Positions 49,438-60,731 are shown, numbered from the stretch's first letter. The stretch is 64,000 nt of DNA from Oikopleura dioica (GCA_907165135.1 OU015566.1:9718157-9782156), one strand, 5' to 3'. Notes: generated by a model not told the origin, from the sequence alone. Numbers and translations are program-made.

Positions 49438-51535
49438 TCACGGGTTAACCATGAGCAGGGTAGGATCACGTTCGATAACGTTTGTCAGGATTTTGTCCAG
49501 ATACTTTTTCACCTCTTCGTGTGTCTGTTCCAGCGTCTCGTACTTTTCCTTTAATCCTGGCTCGGCGCAGGAGGCAAGTTCTTCGGCGAAAGAGGATGAG
49601 CCTTTTATCGATGATTCAGCCGAAATCAAGGAACGAGCCTGCGTAACTTGGGCCGAAAGAAGCTCATGCTTCAAATCGTCGATTTCGTTTTTGAGCGATT
49701 CAACCAGCGAATCGTTTTTTGGACTTTCTACAAAGCAAAAGATAAACGCAACTTTTTCATATCAAGACTTACCTTGAAAGACAGGAATATCAGCAGAATC
49801 TTGAGAAGCGATTTTGAGCTTTTCTTCAAGCAAATGTTTTTCTTGCGCTGATTTTTCTAGTGATAACTTTTTGAGAGCTTGACAAAGAGACCTTTTAGAA
49901 AAATTTACAAGCTTTGAAAATCAATTTGGCAATAATTGGACGGGTTTATGATAAACAGATAATTTTCCGATGTTTGACAAAAACTAATCTGCAAAGAACT
50001 GCTCTCTATCGGCTCTTAGAAACGTAAACCACTCAAAACTTGAGTCTCCATCCCCTTTTACGTTAAATTCCAAGTCCGGTTTTTTGATAACCACGGGACT
50101 TGTCGCTTAGCTTTTTCAAAAAAAACATTGTCAAGCTCGTTCCTTGAGCTCTTCTAGTGCCACTTCCAGCACTCTTGTATGCTCCTCGAGGGTCTCCCTT
50201 TCTGCGCATGATTTTTCCGTGAGTTTTTGATACTTTTCAAACTGCTCCGCGCTTTTTGATTGATATTCGTCGACTTTTTCTTTGAGTTCGTTGATTTCTT
50301 TTTTGTGTTTTTCGTTCTTTGATTTGGCAAGTTCCAGCTCGTTTTTGCTCGTTTCCAAGTTTTTCAAGAGTTGGTTCTTTTCCAATTCGAGGATTTCCGT
50401 TTTTGAAGAAAGTTCTTTTTCAAAGGACTTTTTTGTGTTTCTGAGTAAAGTCTCGTTTTCCCTAAAAATATGATTAATTGACGATTTTCGGGCATCGTGG
50501 TGGCAAATTTGATTTGGAACGTACGAGCGAAATCGGTCGCGATCTTGTTCGACATCTCGGAGAAACTCCTCTAACTCCAGTAATTTGTTACGTAGCATCA
50601 GGTTCTCGACTTTTGCGTTTTCCAATTGTTCTGATTTTAGTTGCTCTGCTTCTTCTATTTGAAAGATTTGTCTTTTCATCAGGTTGACCTGCTGGGTCAA
50701 GTCTTTTTCTAGGCTCTAAAATTCATGGAATGCCGTGGTTTATGTTCGGAATGCCTTCATAAGTTGGCAACATAACGTGATTTCGCGCGTCGAGAGCCCT
50801 TTTCCTTGAATTGACGAATCTTCGTACTTGATTTTTGGCTTTCTCATTCTACTCGTCGACTTTTTATTCTGCTTTTGTGGTGCTAGAATTTCATATGTCA
50901 ACCTTATAAACGATAGAAGGAACAAAAGAACCTTCTGGTCCTAGATTAGAGGGCCGGTATTAACAGATAATCCAGCAGATCAGCGAATTACTCGACAGAT
51001 GTTCCGCGGCGGATTAGCCAAACTTTGACTCTGATTTACGGGCAAAGAACGCCATGTTAATATAAATCGCTGACCTGACCGCATAACACGCACTTACTTT
51101 GAGGGAAGCCGAGAATATCCCCTTCGCCTTCCGACTTGTAATCGTACTCGTTGAAGGTTCGCTCGGGGTCATCAGAGCTTGAGCTACAGCTTCTTACTGG
51201 ATCAGATGGCTCGGAAAAGGAGAATTGAAGCAGGTTTTCTAGCTTTTCTAGTGGTTAGAAATCATTTTTAAAAGAATAAGACCAATTAATCATCAATAAA
51301 GAGCTATAATCTAGATCTGGATTCTTGAATAATTATTAATGCAGCATTTGAATAATTAATTCAAGCCACGAATTTCCTTTTGAAAGGGTATCTTTCCGGT
51401 GTTTTCTTTGTCCAGCGTATCGATCGCCATTTTGAGTATGACGGGGTCTTCAATTATTCGCGAGAGATGGGTTGTTTGGACAAAGCCGTCGGTTTCTTCG
51501 CATAGCTCCCGCAGACGCGCGTTCTTCTCGTCCAT
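49438..51535 (-). CDS. RAB11FIP: Class II Rab11-family interacting protein (FIP3/4, Nuf-like)
   Basis: The N-terminal exon (start 51535) encodes a degenerate EF-hand pair (LCEETDGFVQTTHLSRI, then LDKENTGKIPFQKE), as in FIP3/FIP4. A Ser/Asp-rich linker exon (51098-about 51242), a basic exon (about 50777-50882), long coiled-coil exons (50525-about 50715 and 50461 downwards to about 50140, then 49773-about 49891) and the last exon (49438-49727) follow. The C-terminus KKYLDKILTNVIERDPTLLM matches the Rab11-binding helix pattern YID-x-LL-x-x-(V/I)ME-x-x-P-x-L. Class II FIPs dimerise and link Rab11 recycling endosomes to cytoskeletal motors and to cytokinesis. The intron at 50462-50524 is 63 nt, in frame and stop-free, so retention would be silent. 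Three junctions (51.24-51.37, 50.71-50.78 and 49.9-50.14 kb) remain ambiguous between GT and GA/GC donors. Minus-strand AATAAA at 49289-49294. Confidence 0.8.
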
Positions 51536-51583
51536 TTTTATGAAACTGGGAAAATATATCAAGTCATGTTCATAGAAATCTAA

Positions 51584-51811
51584 TCAATTTCGCTTCTGCC
51601 ACACGTGCGGGCGGATAGAATTTTCCAATAAAAATCGACAGCGAAGCATTATTTGATTGCCAAGCTGTTGATGGTCAAATAGAATACGTACTGTACCAGT
51701 GGATCTATTACAGTTACTATCAACTGTTACAGATCGAAAATACCTTGGATTGACAAAAACTGGCTTGAATTCAAAACAGCTTCTCTTTAGCTTATCACTC
51801 TCTTGTTTCAT
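51584..51811 (-). CDS. Possible small upstream cistron, up to 75 aa
   Basis: A minus-strand open frame preceded by a good intron (GTAAGT...TTGCAG, about 51847-51890) whose upstream exon is non-coding in this frame. The stop lies only 49 nt before the FIP start codon, with a TTTTCCCAG acceptor between them, the layout of a larvacean trans-spliced operon. The protein shows no known domain. A second possible intron inside the frame makes the exact product uncertain. Confidence 0.3.
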   Translation of the reverse strand: MKQESDKLKRSCFEFKPVFVNPRYFRSVTVDSNCNRSTGTVRILFDHQQLGNQIMLRCRFLLENSIRPHVWQKRN

Positions 51812-51890
51812 ATCCGGAAAAACAAACTCGATGAAAATTCTAGTGCTGCAATAAAAAACCGCTTATCCCCGATCAAAACCCAACTTACCT

Positions 51891-53397
51891 CAAAGGACAC
51901 GTGTTTTAATCGCCGACAATCTTCTTATCCTCCGCGCGCAATCTCTTCAAATAATTTTCCTCTCTCTCTTTCTCAACTGCTCTATTTTTTCACACTTCCG
52001 CCAAAACACGCAAGCTCGAGCAAGTGTGTTTACGTAACAACTTAAATTTCGACTGAGAAAATGTGCAAATTATTGCCTTTCCCAGTCGTTTCACGAGTTG
52101 TTCTCTAAAAACCTCAGAAAAAAAGTCAGATTTTTTATTTCGCGGCGGAGGTTTTTCGCGGTGGAAAGTCGGTGGACGATGGCGCCACCGCGCAATTCGC
52201 GCTCTGTAATTCACTGTCTGATTGCTGCTCTTGAATCATTCTTCCCACGGGAGTATTAACTTGTTGAGACAACAGCTCTAGAAACTGTTTGCTTAGGTGA
52301 CGTAGAGTAGTTGTTGGAGATGATTTTTTGTTTGAAATAACGTAGAATGGGAGTTTACAAATGAGTAATTATAACTTGGAAAAAAATCATGTTCGCTGTT
52401 GTTGTTACTAAAAATTCAAATAATATGTAGTAAATAATATACGCCAGCGGCTCATTAAAAAAAGTTTTTAATCAAGAGATCGATTCGTTTTCAAACATTC
52501 GAGGAACCTCCTACGTTGTGACCAACATGAGATACCAGCTTTATCAATATTTTCCCGTAAACTTGAAACGACTCGGATACCACCTGAAATATTCTGACTG
52601 GAAACCGCACTGTCACTTGACAAAAACGCGCACTCGTAAATTGCAAACTTCATTGCTGAGAAACTCGTTCTACGCCGCGCTCAATTGCCTTTCAAAATTG
52701 ATCACAAACTTGCCCTGTAATTAGTTAGGTAGTAGCATGTCGTGATTTATGCGGGTTGATTTACAAGCTCAATGTTTTTTTGCAGAAGTAGACGTTTGTC
52801 GTTTTTTTTAGAAGGAACATCCTGCTGAGTTTTTGAATTTTTTTAAAAGCTAAAGATGGCGTTTAAGCTGCCTGAACGCATGCAATTGACATGATCAAAT
52901 GAATCGGCAAGGAATCCGAATTATACGCTTCGCGGACGTGTTAGTGGCGGAAAGGCTCTTTTAAATTGGGCTTGAGTTACGTAAAATTGCAAGTCGTTAT
53001 CTCGGCTCTTGCAACAGTCGAAACTCGAATTATATTTATTTCAAAAGAAGAAATGCATTATGCAGATTTGAAGTATCGAACTCGTTCCCTATGTCGTAAA
53101 CTGGACCCATACCAGACTCTGAGTCTTCTATGATTTCAAAATTTTTTTAAATTATTTGCAATCTCTTCTGAAAGTCACCTGTTTCTTCCTTTATTGTACA
53201 TCTAGTCAAAAACATCCTTCATTCTCATAGTATGAGAATGAGTTTCCACTGGAAGAGAATGCCATCGTCAAGGAAGGAGTATCTTGCCTTAGCAAGACAC
53301 AAAATTATAATTAGTTGGAAGCCGTTGAAATATATCTGTCGTATTTGCGAAGCGGAGCACCCATAAATACTCTGATGACAACGGACAATTTTCAACT
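51891..53397. other. Intergenic region
   Basis: No gene is supported. Short antisense frames at 52468-52724 are weak. A perfect palindrome (10-bp arms, 1-nt spacer) at 53220-53240 lies about 160 bp upstream of the next gene. Confidence 0.4.
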
Positions 53398-53947
53398 ATG
53401 CGCCTGAAAATCTTGTTTCTTAGAAAAGGGTACCTCTTTTGGATAATAATCATCATTGTAGGTATCATTTCGCAGCTTTAGTTGTGACTATATTTAGGAA
53501 ATATGCATTCTTAAGAGAAAACCCTTAGTTTTTCTGACTTCAACTTGTCACAATGATTCATTGTCAATTAAGAAATGTTACGAGACTGAAGAGTTCCTCT
53601 CCCAAGAACCAGTTTCGAAAATCGAAGAGCTCAAAACCACACCACTTGTATTTACGAAAGAAGAAGACGAAGCGACTCTCAGGCGCTGCTAAAAGCAGCA
53701 ATTTTACGATCGGCTTGTGCTCCGCCATCTTTTCTCGAAAACACTCGTTCTGGAATCAACAACGACTAACCCTGTTTCTCCTTGTGAATCAATTTGTTTT
53801 CAGTTGCCGAAATCTTCCGACTCTGTCCGGGAAGTCTGCATGCAAGGATGCCCTTATCCATTGTGGAAAATAAGTCTCGGGACAGAAACTCATTCCTTTT
53901 TTACTTGTAAAAAAATTAAAGAGGCAAAAATCAAATACTCTCGATAG
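53398..53947 (+). CDS. Unrecognised signal-anchored, Cys-containing protein, 148 aa
   Basis: Exons 53398-53461, 53529-53659 and 53696-53947. The first exon encodes a basic start (MRLKILFLRKG) and a hydrophobic run (YLFWIIIIIVV), either an uncleaved signal anchor or a signal peptide. The remainder is a lumenal or secreted domain with cysteines in TC, KKC, CESIC, VCMQGC and FTC contexts, suggesting disulfides. The first intron is GT-AG, 67 nt. Exons 2 and 3 share one frame interrupted by a single TAA that a 36-nt GA-AG intron would remove; if that intron is not real, the gene is truncated at the TAA. No domain is recognised; it may be lineage-specific. Confidence 0.5.
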
Positions 53948-54159
53948 TGGCTGCAATGACAATTTTTATGGAAAAATAAGGGATCATGATCACCAGATTA
54001 AGGTTATTCATAAAATATAAAATACAGCTTGTCCATTTCGTTAGTAATTCTGCAGTTAAGTCATCTCGGTTGTTTATTGAATACAATTTTCTGATTTTGT
54101 AGACTTCAAAAAAGCGATTACAACATCGATTTATTGTATATTTGGAATAGTGTCCAAGA

Positions 54160-54330
54160 TCTTTGCCTAATCTTTCTCGTCGATATCTGCCCCTTCATCT
54201 AGCAGATTTTCAGGTCGAGCTGTGTTGATGAAAAGTGGCATGTTAGAACTCTAATTGCTTCGGACCATTTCACAACGCAATTTCTGCACCGTTTCTACAC
54301 AAGCATTCATCCCAGCATATAAGAGGAACT
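54160..54330 (-). pseudogene. Possible ankyrin-repeat fragment
   Basis: On the minus strand an acceptor-like CAACACAG is followed by codons reading RPENLLDEGADIDEKD and then TAG, which fits the end of an ankyrin repeat (LL-x-x-GADI-x-x-xD). Upstream minus-strand sequence has weakly similar short pieces, but stops intervene and no start was found. It could be a decayed copy or one exon of an unresolved gene. Confidence 0.25.
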
Positions 54331-54377
54331 GATCAGAAACTCTCAAGACAAGAGATAGAGAAGAAACGCGAGGCTAG

Positions 54378-55543
54378 ATGGAATGGATCGAGACAAGGGT
54401 TAAAAATTAGGATACAATTCATATCTTAAAAACATTGGCGTCACCTGCTTTCCAACCAGTGTTTGAAATAATGGTCAAAACTCTCGTGAGCGAGTGAGCG
54501 CGAGAAGAGGTCCTCAGAATTTTAACACGAGTGAGCGAGCGCGAGCAGACTCTTTTGATTTTTTCGTGAGCGAGCGAGCGCGAGCGCAGATACCAGGATT
54601 TTTCTATTAGTGAGCAAGCGTGAGCGCTCGCTCGCTCGCTCGCGCTCACTCGCAGCTTTTCAACTATGTCTTCATTGAGTGATTTCTTGAAAAATTCTAA
54701 TACTTTTAAATATGAAGGACTTTTAACTATCATAAGTTAATGATGTGTATTCTTACGAGATTAAAAGATAATTTAAGATAGATTTCATAAATATTAAATG
54801 ATTTTGTCATGAGGGTGACTTCACTAAAAATAACTGTGAGCGAGCGCGAGTGAGCGCAAGCAGGGACCTTGGAATTTTATGGTGAGTGAGCGAGCGCGAG
54901 CAAAGGTTCTCGAAATCAACGTGAGTGAGTGAGCATGAGCGCTCGCTCACTCGCTCGCGCTCACCATTTTTTCAAACACTGTTTCCAACTAGGCATTTTT
55001 AAAAAGTCAGAACATAAAATTATCTTGTTTAATTTTTTGATAACTCGATTCTCTTAACGTCTCCTTCCCGAAACATACGCGGAGATATCAAAACATCGAT
55101 CATAATTATTAATTAAGAACTAAAGAAATTTTCAACCTTGACTTTCAGCCAGTGTCGAATATCATCCAAAAGGAGTTGAATTTTTGGGAGAAGGAAAAAT
55201 CCCACAATACAACAAAACATACTTGCTGTGTTTTTGATGAGTAAGAAATTCAAGAATTTCAAATTATAAAGATTGCTTTTAATATTTTTAGGCAAGAAAA
55301 ATGTGTTTATGAGTGTCCTCTTCCGTCAAAAGAAGATATGATTGTTGCATCCTTCCTTGGCCTTTTCATCATGTTAGGAAAGAGTGAGATTATAAGCTCC
55401 TAGTCTAAGCTTTGAATTGAGATTGATCTCAACAAACAGGAACTGTGGTGATTCTCTACCTCTGCATATACTTCGGCCTTTGTCTGAAAAACTTTCTCTT
55501 TCCCAAGAAAACCGCCACCAACGGAAAAGATTATGTCGACTGA
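54378..55543 (+). CDS. Unrecognised small membrane protein, about 102 aa
   Basis: Exons 55149-55240, 55292-55383 and 55440-55543 join in frame with GT-AG introns of 51 and 56 nt. They encode a charged helix (IIQKELNFWEKEK), a Cys-rich neck (HTCCVFD, CVYEC), a long hydrophobic segment (MIVASFLGLFIMLGK, TVVILYLCIYFGLC) and a basic C-terminal tail. A possible first exon (54378-54398, MEWIETR) matches in phase and would place the 54.5-kb hAT element inside intron 1; this start is tentative. AATAAA at 55573-55578. The product is probably a one- or two-pass membrane protein. No family is recognised. Confidence 0.5.
54457..54981. mobile_element. Second hAT-type MITE of the same family, with 8-bp TSD
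   Basis: Ends CAGTGTTTGAAA (54457) and TTTCAAACACTG (ending 54981) are flanked by an exact 8-bp direct repeat, TTTCCAAC, at 54449-54456 and 54982-54989. The interior contains tandem units of about 40-45 bp, each with a GTGAGCGAGCGAGCGCGAGC-like core followed by a T-rich spacer, in two blocks (54480-54655 and 54834-54965), each closing with an inverted copy. TIRs and internal arrays match the 13.2-kb element. Confidence 0.9.
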
Positions 55544-56054
55544 ATACTCTTACGTTTTGTGATTATTAACTAAATAAACTTGACTAATGATCAGTCGCCA
55601 TTCACCTCCACCGCTGATCATTTTTGTTAAATATAATGTTCTCATGATTCTCACCGTGATTAAACATGAGACAGTAGTTTTATGGTGCTCGAATCTGATC
55701 TTTAAATTCGACGGGTGGCGTCAATTTTCCCACTTGTGTTTGCCTCGATTCTCCATTAATCGATTTTTTTCTAATTAGAAATAAAATCTGAAAAAATTAC
55801 CCGGGAAACAAGTATTTGCTCTTTGCAATTGTAATTTATGGAAAGTATCGCGGCGGAAATCAAGCGGAAACGGCAGAGAACGGTAAACATCCCATAGCTG
55901 GAAAAACTCACTAGAGAGACATAACAACTATCGCTGCTTAGAAAAATATTTGTTTTATTACAAAAAGGGTAGAAAAAGAAAGATAGAGCAATAGAAAGAC
56001 TGAATATACAGGAGATAGAAAAATAAAAATGAAAATACAAGAAAGTTAGCTGAG

Positions 56055-58577
56055 TTATTCTTTTGGGAAAGGATGGGTGAGGATGGATTCTTGGAGCTTG
56101 AGAAGCTGGTTTTTGATCGAAGTGATTTCTTTGAGGACAGAAGCTCTAAAAGAATCTTGGCTCTGGCTCTGAGGCTCGGTTCCTGATTCAAGCTTTTCAA
56201 TTTTTTTCAGATGCACATTTGCACAGATTTTTCGATCAACAAAACGAACACTTAAAGCAACAAATTCTGAATCACAAGAACACTAACCTACCTTGACTGC
56301 TCAAATTCTAGTCATATTTTTCTGAGTGCGCTAAGACTCGAAAAGTGTCACTCAGTGCGACATTGAAAAGCCATTCCTGGGGATGATTCGCATGAGGAGA
56401 ACTTGAGCTTTCTCGTGTTGACTTGTGAAGCTAGAATCTCACGATGAGGTGTACTTGTCTGCAGCGACTGAGTTCCCTTAACAGGAAATTTGGGGAAAGT
56501 GATAAAATGCTGCACCTAATTAATCAAAAGGGGTGATTATTGCTGTCAAGAGTAATTAAAATTCCGCGGTTATACGTGAAAATATGTTCTTGTTTAACCG
56601 ATCGGGTCCAAATTGAACTGTTTACAAGCAAATGGAACTTACTTGACTAGCAGTTGGCTGGGAAAAGAGCGGCTGCGAGGTTGTTGAAAGCCCCTAAAAT
56701 AGGATTCTCTTGAGATTATACATACAAACCCACTTATTTACTCGAGCTTTGAACCCGGAAGTTTTTAATGCTAAAAACAACATATTTCTTAATCCAAATG
56801 AATGGTCATTTTGGGACATTTTTTATGCAAGAGCTGCGTGAGAAGAAATGAATAGAAATCATGTGGTAAACGATCAATCTCAGCATCCCTCCTACTGCGG
56901 AGTTTATGAGAGCGGAATAGAAACGTTTTGATATGATACGAAACGCTCTAGTTCATCAAGTTTAAATGAAGGTCATCGCTAAATAGATCCCACAGCTACT
57001 GGGCAGTTAAGTTGGTTTCACATGATAATTAAACTAAGAAGAAACCTTCCTGAGAGGGCTGAGAAAAGCTGGAATCTCCTTGCGAAGGGCTGGTTTGATC
57101 ATTCATCCCAAGCGGGTCGTCGTCTGAGTCGATCTAAAAATATTTCAAGTTGGTAATTTCTTCTTCGCTTTCACGTCCTCTCTCTATGGCGCGAAATGGA
57201 TAGGTAAAGAACGTACCACGGAGGAGGGTAGATCGATGGAAATGTCGACCTCTGCAGGTTGGATTCGTATCTGGTTGATCAGTTACAAACCCGCGGGTTT
57301 TCATTCGAACAACTCAGCTGTATAAATACAGTAAACGACAGCGTATATTTCACTCCGATCAATAAGAGCTTTAGGGGACTTGTCAGCGCCCTAGCTGCAA
57401 AGCTTACAACTGTAGAACTAATCCCTACAGTATTTCATGGCTTGGTTGGCTCAAACCCTCTTGAATCCTTTCCTGAAGCAGTGTCTCCCAAAGCTTCCAG
57501 CTCCTAAAGAGTCACGTGTGAGTTGACAATAAATTAGAATATGAATTCATCTTATCCTTTCTTGCGCGCAGATGTCGACATGACTTTTCTCCTGTTAACT
57601 GATCATAGTCATTTCAAATAATGTCGCAAATCTGGGCCATTATCATCTGAAAGCATTCAAATCACCTGAGTCCCAAGAAATGCTTCTTTTTTCGCCAAGA
57701 GATCCGGAAGTAGTTCAGGCTTCTCCAGCTCGACAAAAGCTTTTTAAATCGGATGAATTACCTTTTCTTTACAATCGAAATTGATGTAATATTAAGCTAG
57801 ACAGCAGGAATTACAGCAGGCTCGCCGAAAGAGCTATTGCTGACTGTATCACCTGAGTAAGTAAGTGAATTCGATCCTTTCCGATCGGAGTGTCTTTCCG
57901 CGGTTGCTCCTCGGGCTCGACCTCGTCCCTGAATAATAGAGCTCAATTAGAGTGAAATCGAACCCCTGGGTGGCCCCAACGAATTGTTATCCAAAACACT
58001 AGTTCTACCTAACCGACTTGATCCTAAAAAAGGTCTTACCAGAACCTCACGTGACGGCGTTTGGCACGTGTTTGCGTAGCATCGTAAGGATAAGTATAGG
58101 TTCGGCGCACAAGTCTGCCAGCTTCTCAAAGGGTACAAAAATGATTCAACAATTTGGAATATGATATCGCCGCGGTACACAATCGGAAAAACGAGAGTCT
58201 CTACCGTCGAGCTATTTGAAAATAAAAAATATTCTCTTTATCAAAAGAACAGTCAGAAAAAGGGGCGACTATTGAATAACTGGTCGAGTTTTTCGTGTGA
58301 TTTAGAGGCTGAGGAAATGGGGCGGGTTTCAAAAGTTATTTATAGCGATATTTGAGATCTAAAGTGTCGCGAATTTCCGTATAATGTTTTGTGAGTCTCC
58401 TACCCCGTTCCTTCGTTATCAGTGCTGATCCACGAGTCGTCCTTGAGGTCTAAAGGGGTCATAAAACCAGTTCTTTTTGTCATCAAGAAAACCTGGAAAG
58501 AGGGTACCTGAAAGATCGGAGACGGTGTCATCCGAGGTGTCGAGGGGAAAGATCTCCTTGAACGTCTTGGAAGTCAT
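56055..58577 (-). CDS. Unrecognised acidic Ser-rich protein with C-terminal coiled coil
   Basis: Exon pieces supported by frame and splice sites: 58508-58577, 58404-58449, 57853-57928, 57666-57739, about 57457-57503, 57217-57249, 57050-57133, 56643-56693, 56338-56376 and 56055-56282. The start ATG (58577) lies about 26 nt after a TTCCACAG acceptor. The N-terminal two thirds are acidic and disordered (PLDTSDDTVSDLS, DEVEPEEQPRKD, IDSDDDPLGMND), then Ser/Gln-rich (PLFSQPTASQ). The C-terminus has a compact part (EWLFNVALSDTFR, EFVALSVRFVDRK) and a helix (SVLKEITSIKNQLLKLQESI). Two or three junctions (near 57.75-57.85, 57.25-57.46 and 57.05 kb) need non-GT donors or an unseen exon. Minus-strand AATAAA at 55954-55959. 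A scaffold or regulatory role is possible; no family was identified. Confidence 0.6.
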
Positions 58578-59867
58578 CCTTTCCACAAAAAGATCGCTGA
58601 ACTTATCTGTGGAAGGAGAGTAGAAAAAGCAACAAGTGGAAGTGACGTTCTAGAAAACCTCCGAGAAAATTCCAAAACAAAGCAGATGATATCATTTTAT
58701 CGGCGCTCAAGTTATAATGGAAACTCACTCAGGCGGGACGGACAACTCATTTTTTTGAATTTATGTTCGTTTTTTCTCTTACTGTATCAAATGATGACCT
58801 GCAGCGAAGTTATTGGACGCATAATTCTGACAATTCTAATCAATGTGAAAACGATGCTACCATAGAACATCTATTCTTAATGCTTTTAACTAGCAAACTA
58901 TCGATACAAACATGAATTATGATTATTCAATCAATTTTGACAAACATTAAACATGCTCTGCCTATTTCCAAGTCTCATGAAAACCTCCACAAGATCTGGA
59001 TAATGCATTTTATTTGACGCAAGTCTGTTTCTCCTGACTTCACTTACCATTCAATTATTCCTTGTCAAATATTAGCTTTTTCTTCAATTTCTTTCATTAG
59101 TAAATTCCACGTCAAACGACCTTGATCAACTGACGAATGCCCTCAAGTGTTACTGTTAATCGATCATAAAGCAAACTTCTTGAGTCAATAAAAATCTCAG
59201 AACTCGCCATAACTTTGTAAGAGGAGAATGGATAAAATATCGCTTCTTTGATGAAAACCGCTATTCGTCAGATTGAGACACTTTTATGGACATTTTGTGA
59301 TCCCGAGGTAATAAAAAGTCAAAGTCCCTTGAAGGCCTTTCAAGGTCAAGGAAAATGCCAATTTGGCAATTTGGAAACTTTAAGTTTTTCTTTGCCAAAT
59401 GCCTCCTAAATCCAAATGCAAATGCTTGTTAAAACCGACTAAATTTTCTCATGAGAATTTGATGTTTTTCAGACGCAAGACAAAAAGACCGGACGACGAT
59501 TATTTTTTAATTTGGATCCTTACGATCGATATTAAGATTTATTAATGTTTTGTTGCAAAAAATAATAATAAAACAGGTCTGTTGAAAAACCGAATGTACA
59601 GTTGCTTATTTAACAAGATTTCTGAAACAGTTTAAATAAGAGGTATGAAGAAAAGCATAATAAAATGGTAATTACAGTCTATATTTTCTAGGGAGTTAGT
59701 TTAGGTAAGAAGGATTGAGCGAATGAACTTTTTAAATCCAAAATACATACAGAAATCGGGTTATTTTTTGAAGGTGTTGTGGTGTTGGTTGGCTACAGTT
59801 GGAAGCTGGGCAGGTCTGCGGTGTACAGTACGGGTCGTTTTTTGTTCAAATCGGCTACTGGTTACTA
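58578..59867. other. Intergenic region
   Basis: No gene is supported. It includes the 3' flank of the adaptor gene; a minus-strand AATAAA near 59534 is a possible but distant poly(A) signal. AT-rich, with no distinct repeat. Confidence 0.4.
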
Positions 59868-60731
59868 TCATGAAACGACGGTATTCAGCTTTTCCGTCGA
59901 TTCGAAGCTGATTAGGTCGCTGGAGGCCGAGCTGGAGTACTCTGAGTAGCTGCTGCTGGCGGTGCTCTGCGTACTGCTAGCGCTCGTGGTCTGATTCAAA
60001 TATTCTAGATTGGAGGACAGCTGTCTTCGTGGGTGAATAGTCTCCTCGGGTGGAGGAAACTCGATATATTTTCGCGGGACGGTGCCGATTCCGCCCGACT
60101 TTCGAAAGTCTTTCATCGCCAAATACCAATCGCGATCGATGAAGGCCAGAATCTGGATCGTCTCGCGTTCCTGTAGGCAGAGTTGGCTGTCGTCCGTGGG
60201 TTCAAAGGGGTACAGACTGGTTGCGATCTGCGGCGCGTCCGGCATCAAAAGCCGCATTTCGCCAAAGATCGGATAGGTGAGGTAGTAGTCGACGAGGTCA
60301 GTGATCGTGCGGAACTTTCTCTTCCAAATGTGAACGTGTCCCTTGTTCTTGTCCCAGTGGACGCGCATGTGGCCGATTTTGTTGCGCAGTTTGATAGAGA
60401 GGGAGAATCCTTCGTGGCTCTGCGAGCACCGAACCACGAAACATCCACGCTCCCTTTTCTTGTCTTTGAGATAAAACTCAGCGTTGGTTCTGGTGATATT
60501 TGGGATTAACCACGGAATCGGGTCGATGTCCACCCAGTAATGATGCACCAAACCAATGGTGTTGGATTTGTCGAGCGCGAGCGCCCAGTCCTTCGAGTAA
60601 AAGTAGTCCACGACGCGGAGCGTATCTCCAGCTTTGAAGGACAATTCTCTATAGGTCCGTTTCGTTGGATCGCAATCCGCAAGGACCATTTCGCTCTCTC
60701 CATCGTGATTTCGCAGTGTTGTTACTTCCAT
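59868..60731 (-). CDS. Grb2-like SH3-SH2-SH3 adaptor, 287 aa, single exon
   Basis: Residues about 12-70 form a diverged N-terminal SH3, 74-155 an SH2, and 166-225 a C-terminal SH3, followed by a Ser/Thr-rich tail of about 60 residues. The SH2 has the phosphotyrosine-binding Arg101 (FVVRCSQ) and Trp136 (HIWKRKF) at the place of Grb2 Trp121, which in Grb2 favours pYxN ligands. The C-terminal SH3 keeps SLYPF, DWYLA and TVPRKYI. The N-terminal SH3 lacks ALYDY and has His instead of the key Pro (GLVHHYWV), so its PxxP binding is doubtful. Grb2-family adaptors bridge receptor tyrosine kinases to SOS or GAB proteins. The absence of introns in a neighbourhood of intron-rich genes suggests a retrocopy or intron loss. 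Confidence 0.9.
   Translation of the reverse strand: MEVTTLRNHDGESEMVLADCDPTKRTYRELSFKAGDTLRVVDYFYSKDWALALDKSNTIGLVHHYWVDIDPIPWLIPNITRTNAEFYLKDKKRERGCFVVRCSQSHEGFSLSIKLRNKIGHMRVHWDKNKGHVHIWKRKFRTITDLVDYYLTYPIFGEMRLLMPDAPQIATSLYPFEPTDDSQLCLQERETIQILAFIDRDWYLAMKDFRKSGGIGTVPRKYIEFPPPEETIHPRRQLSSNLEYLNQTTSASSTQSTASSSYSEYSSSASSDLISFESTEKLNTVVS

Noticed and set aside
54419-54733. Minus-strand Ser/Arg-rich frame
   Set aside because: It is the translation of the GAGCGAGCGCGAGC array inside the hAT element.
60082-60509. Plus-strand frames over the SH3-SH2-SH3 gene
   Set aside because: Antisense shadows of the adaptor exon.
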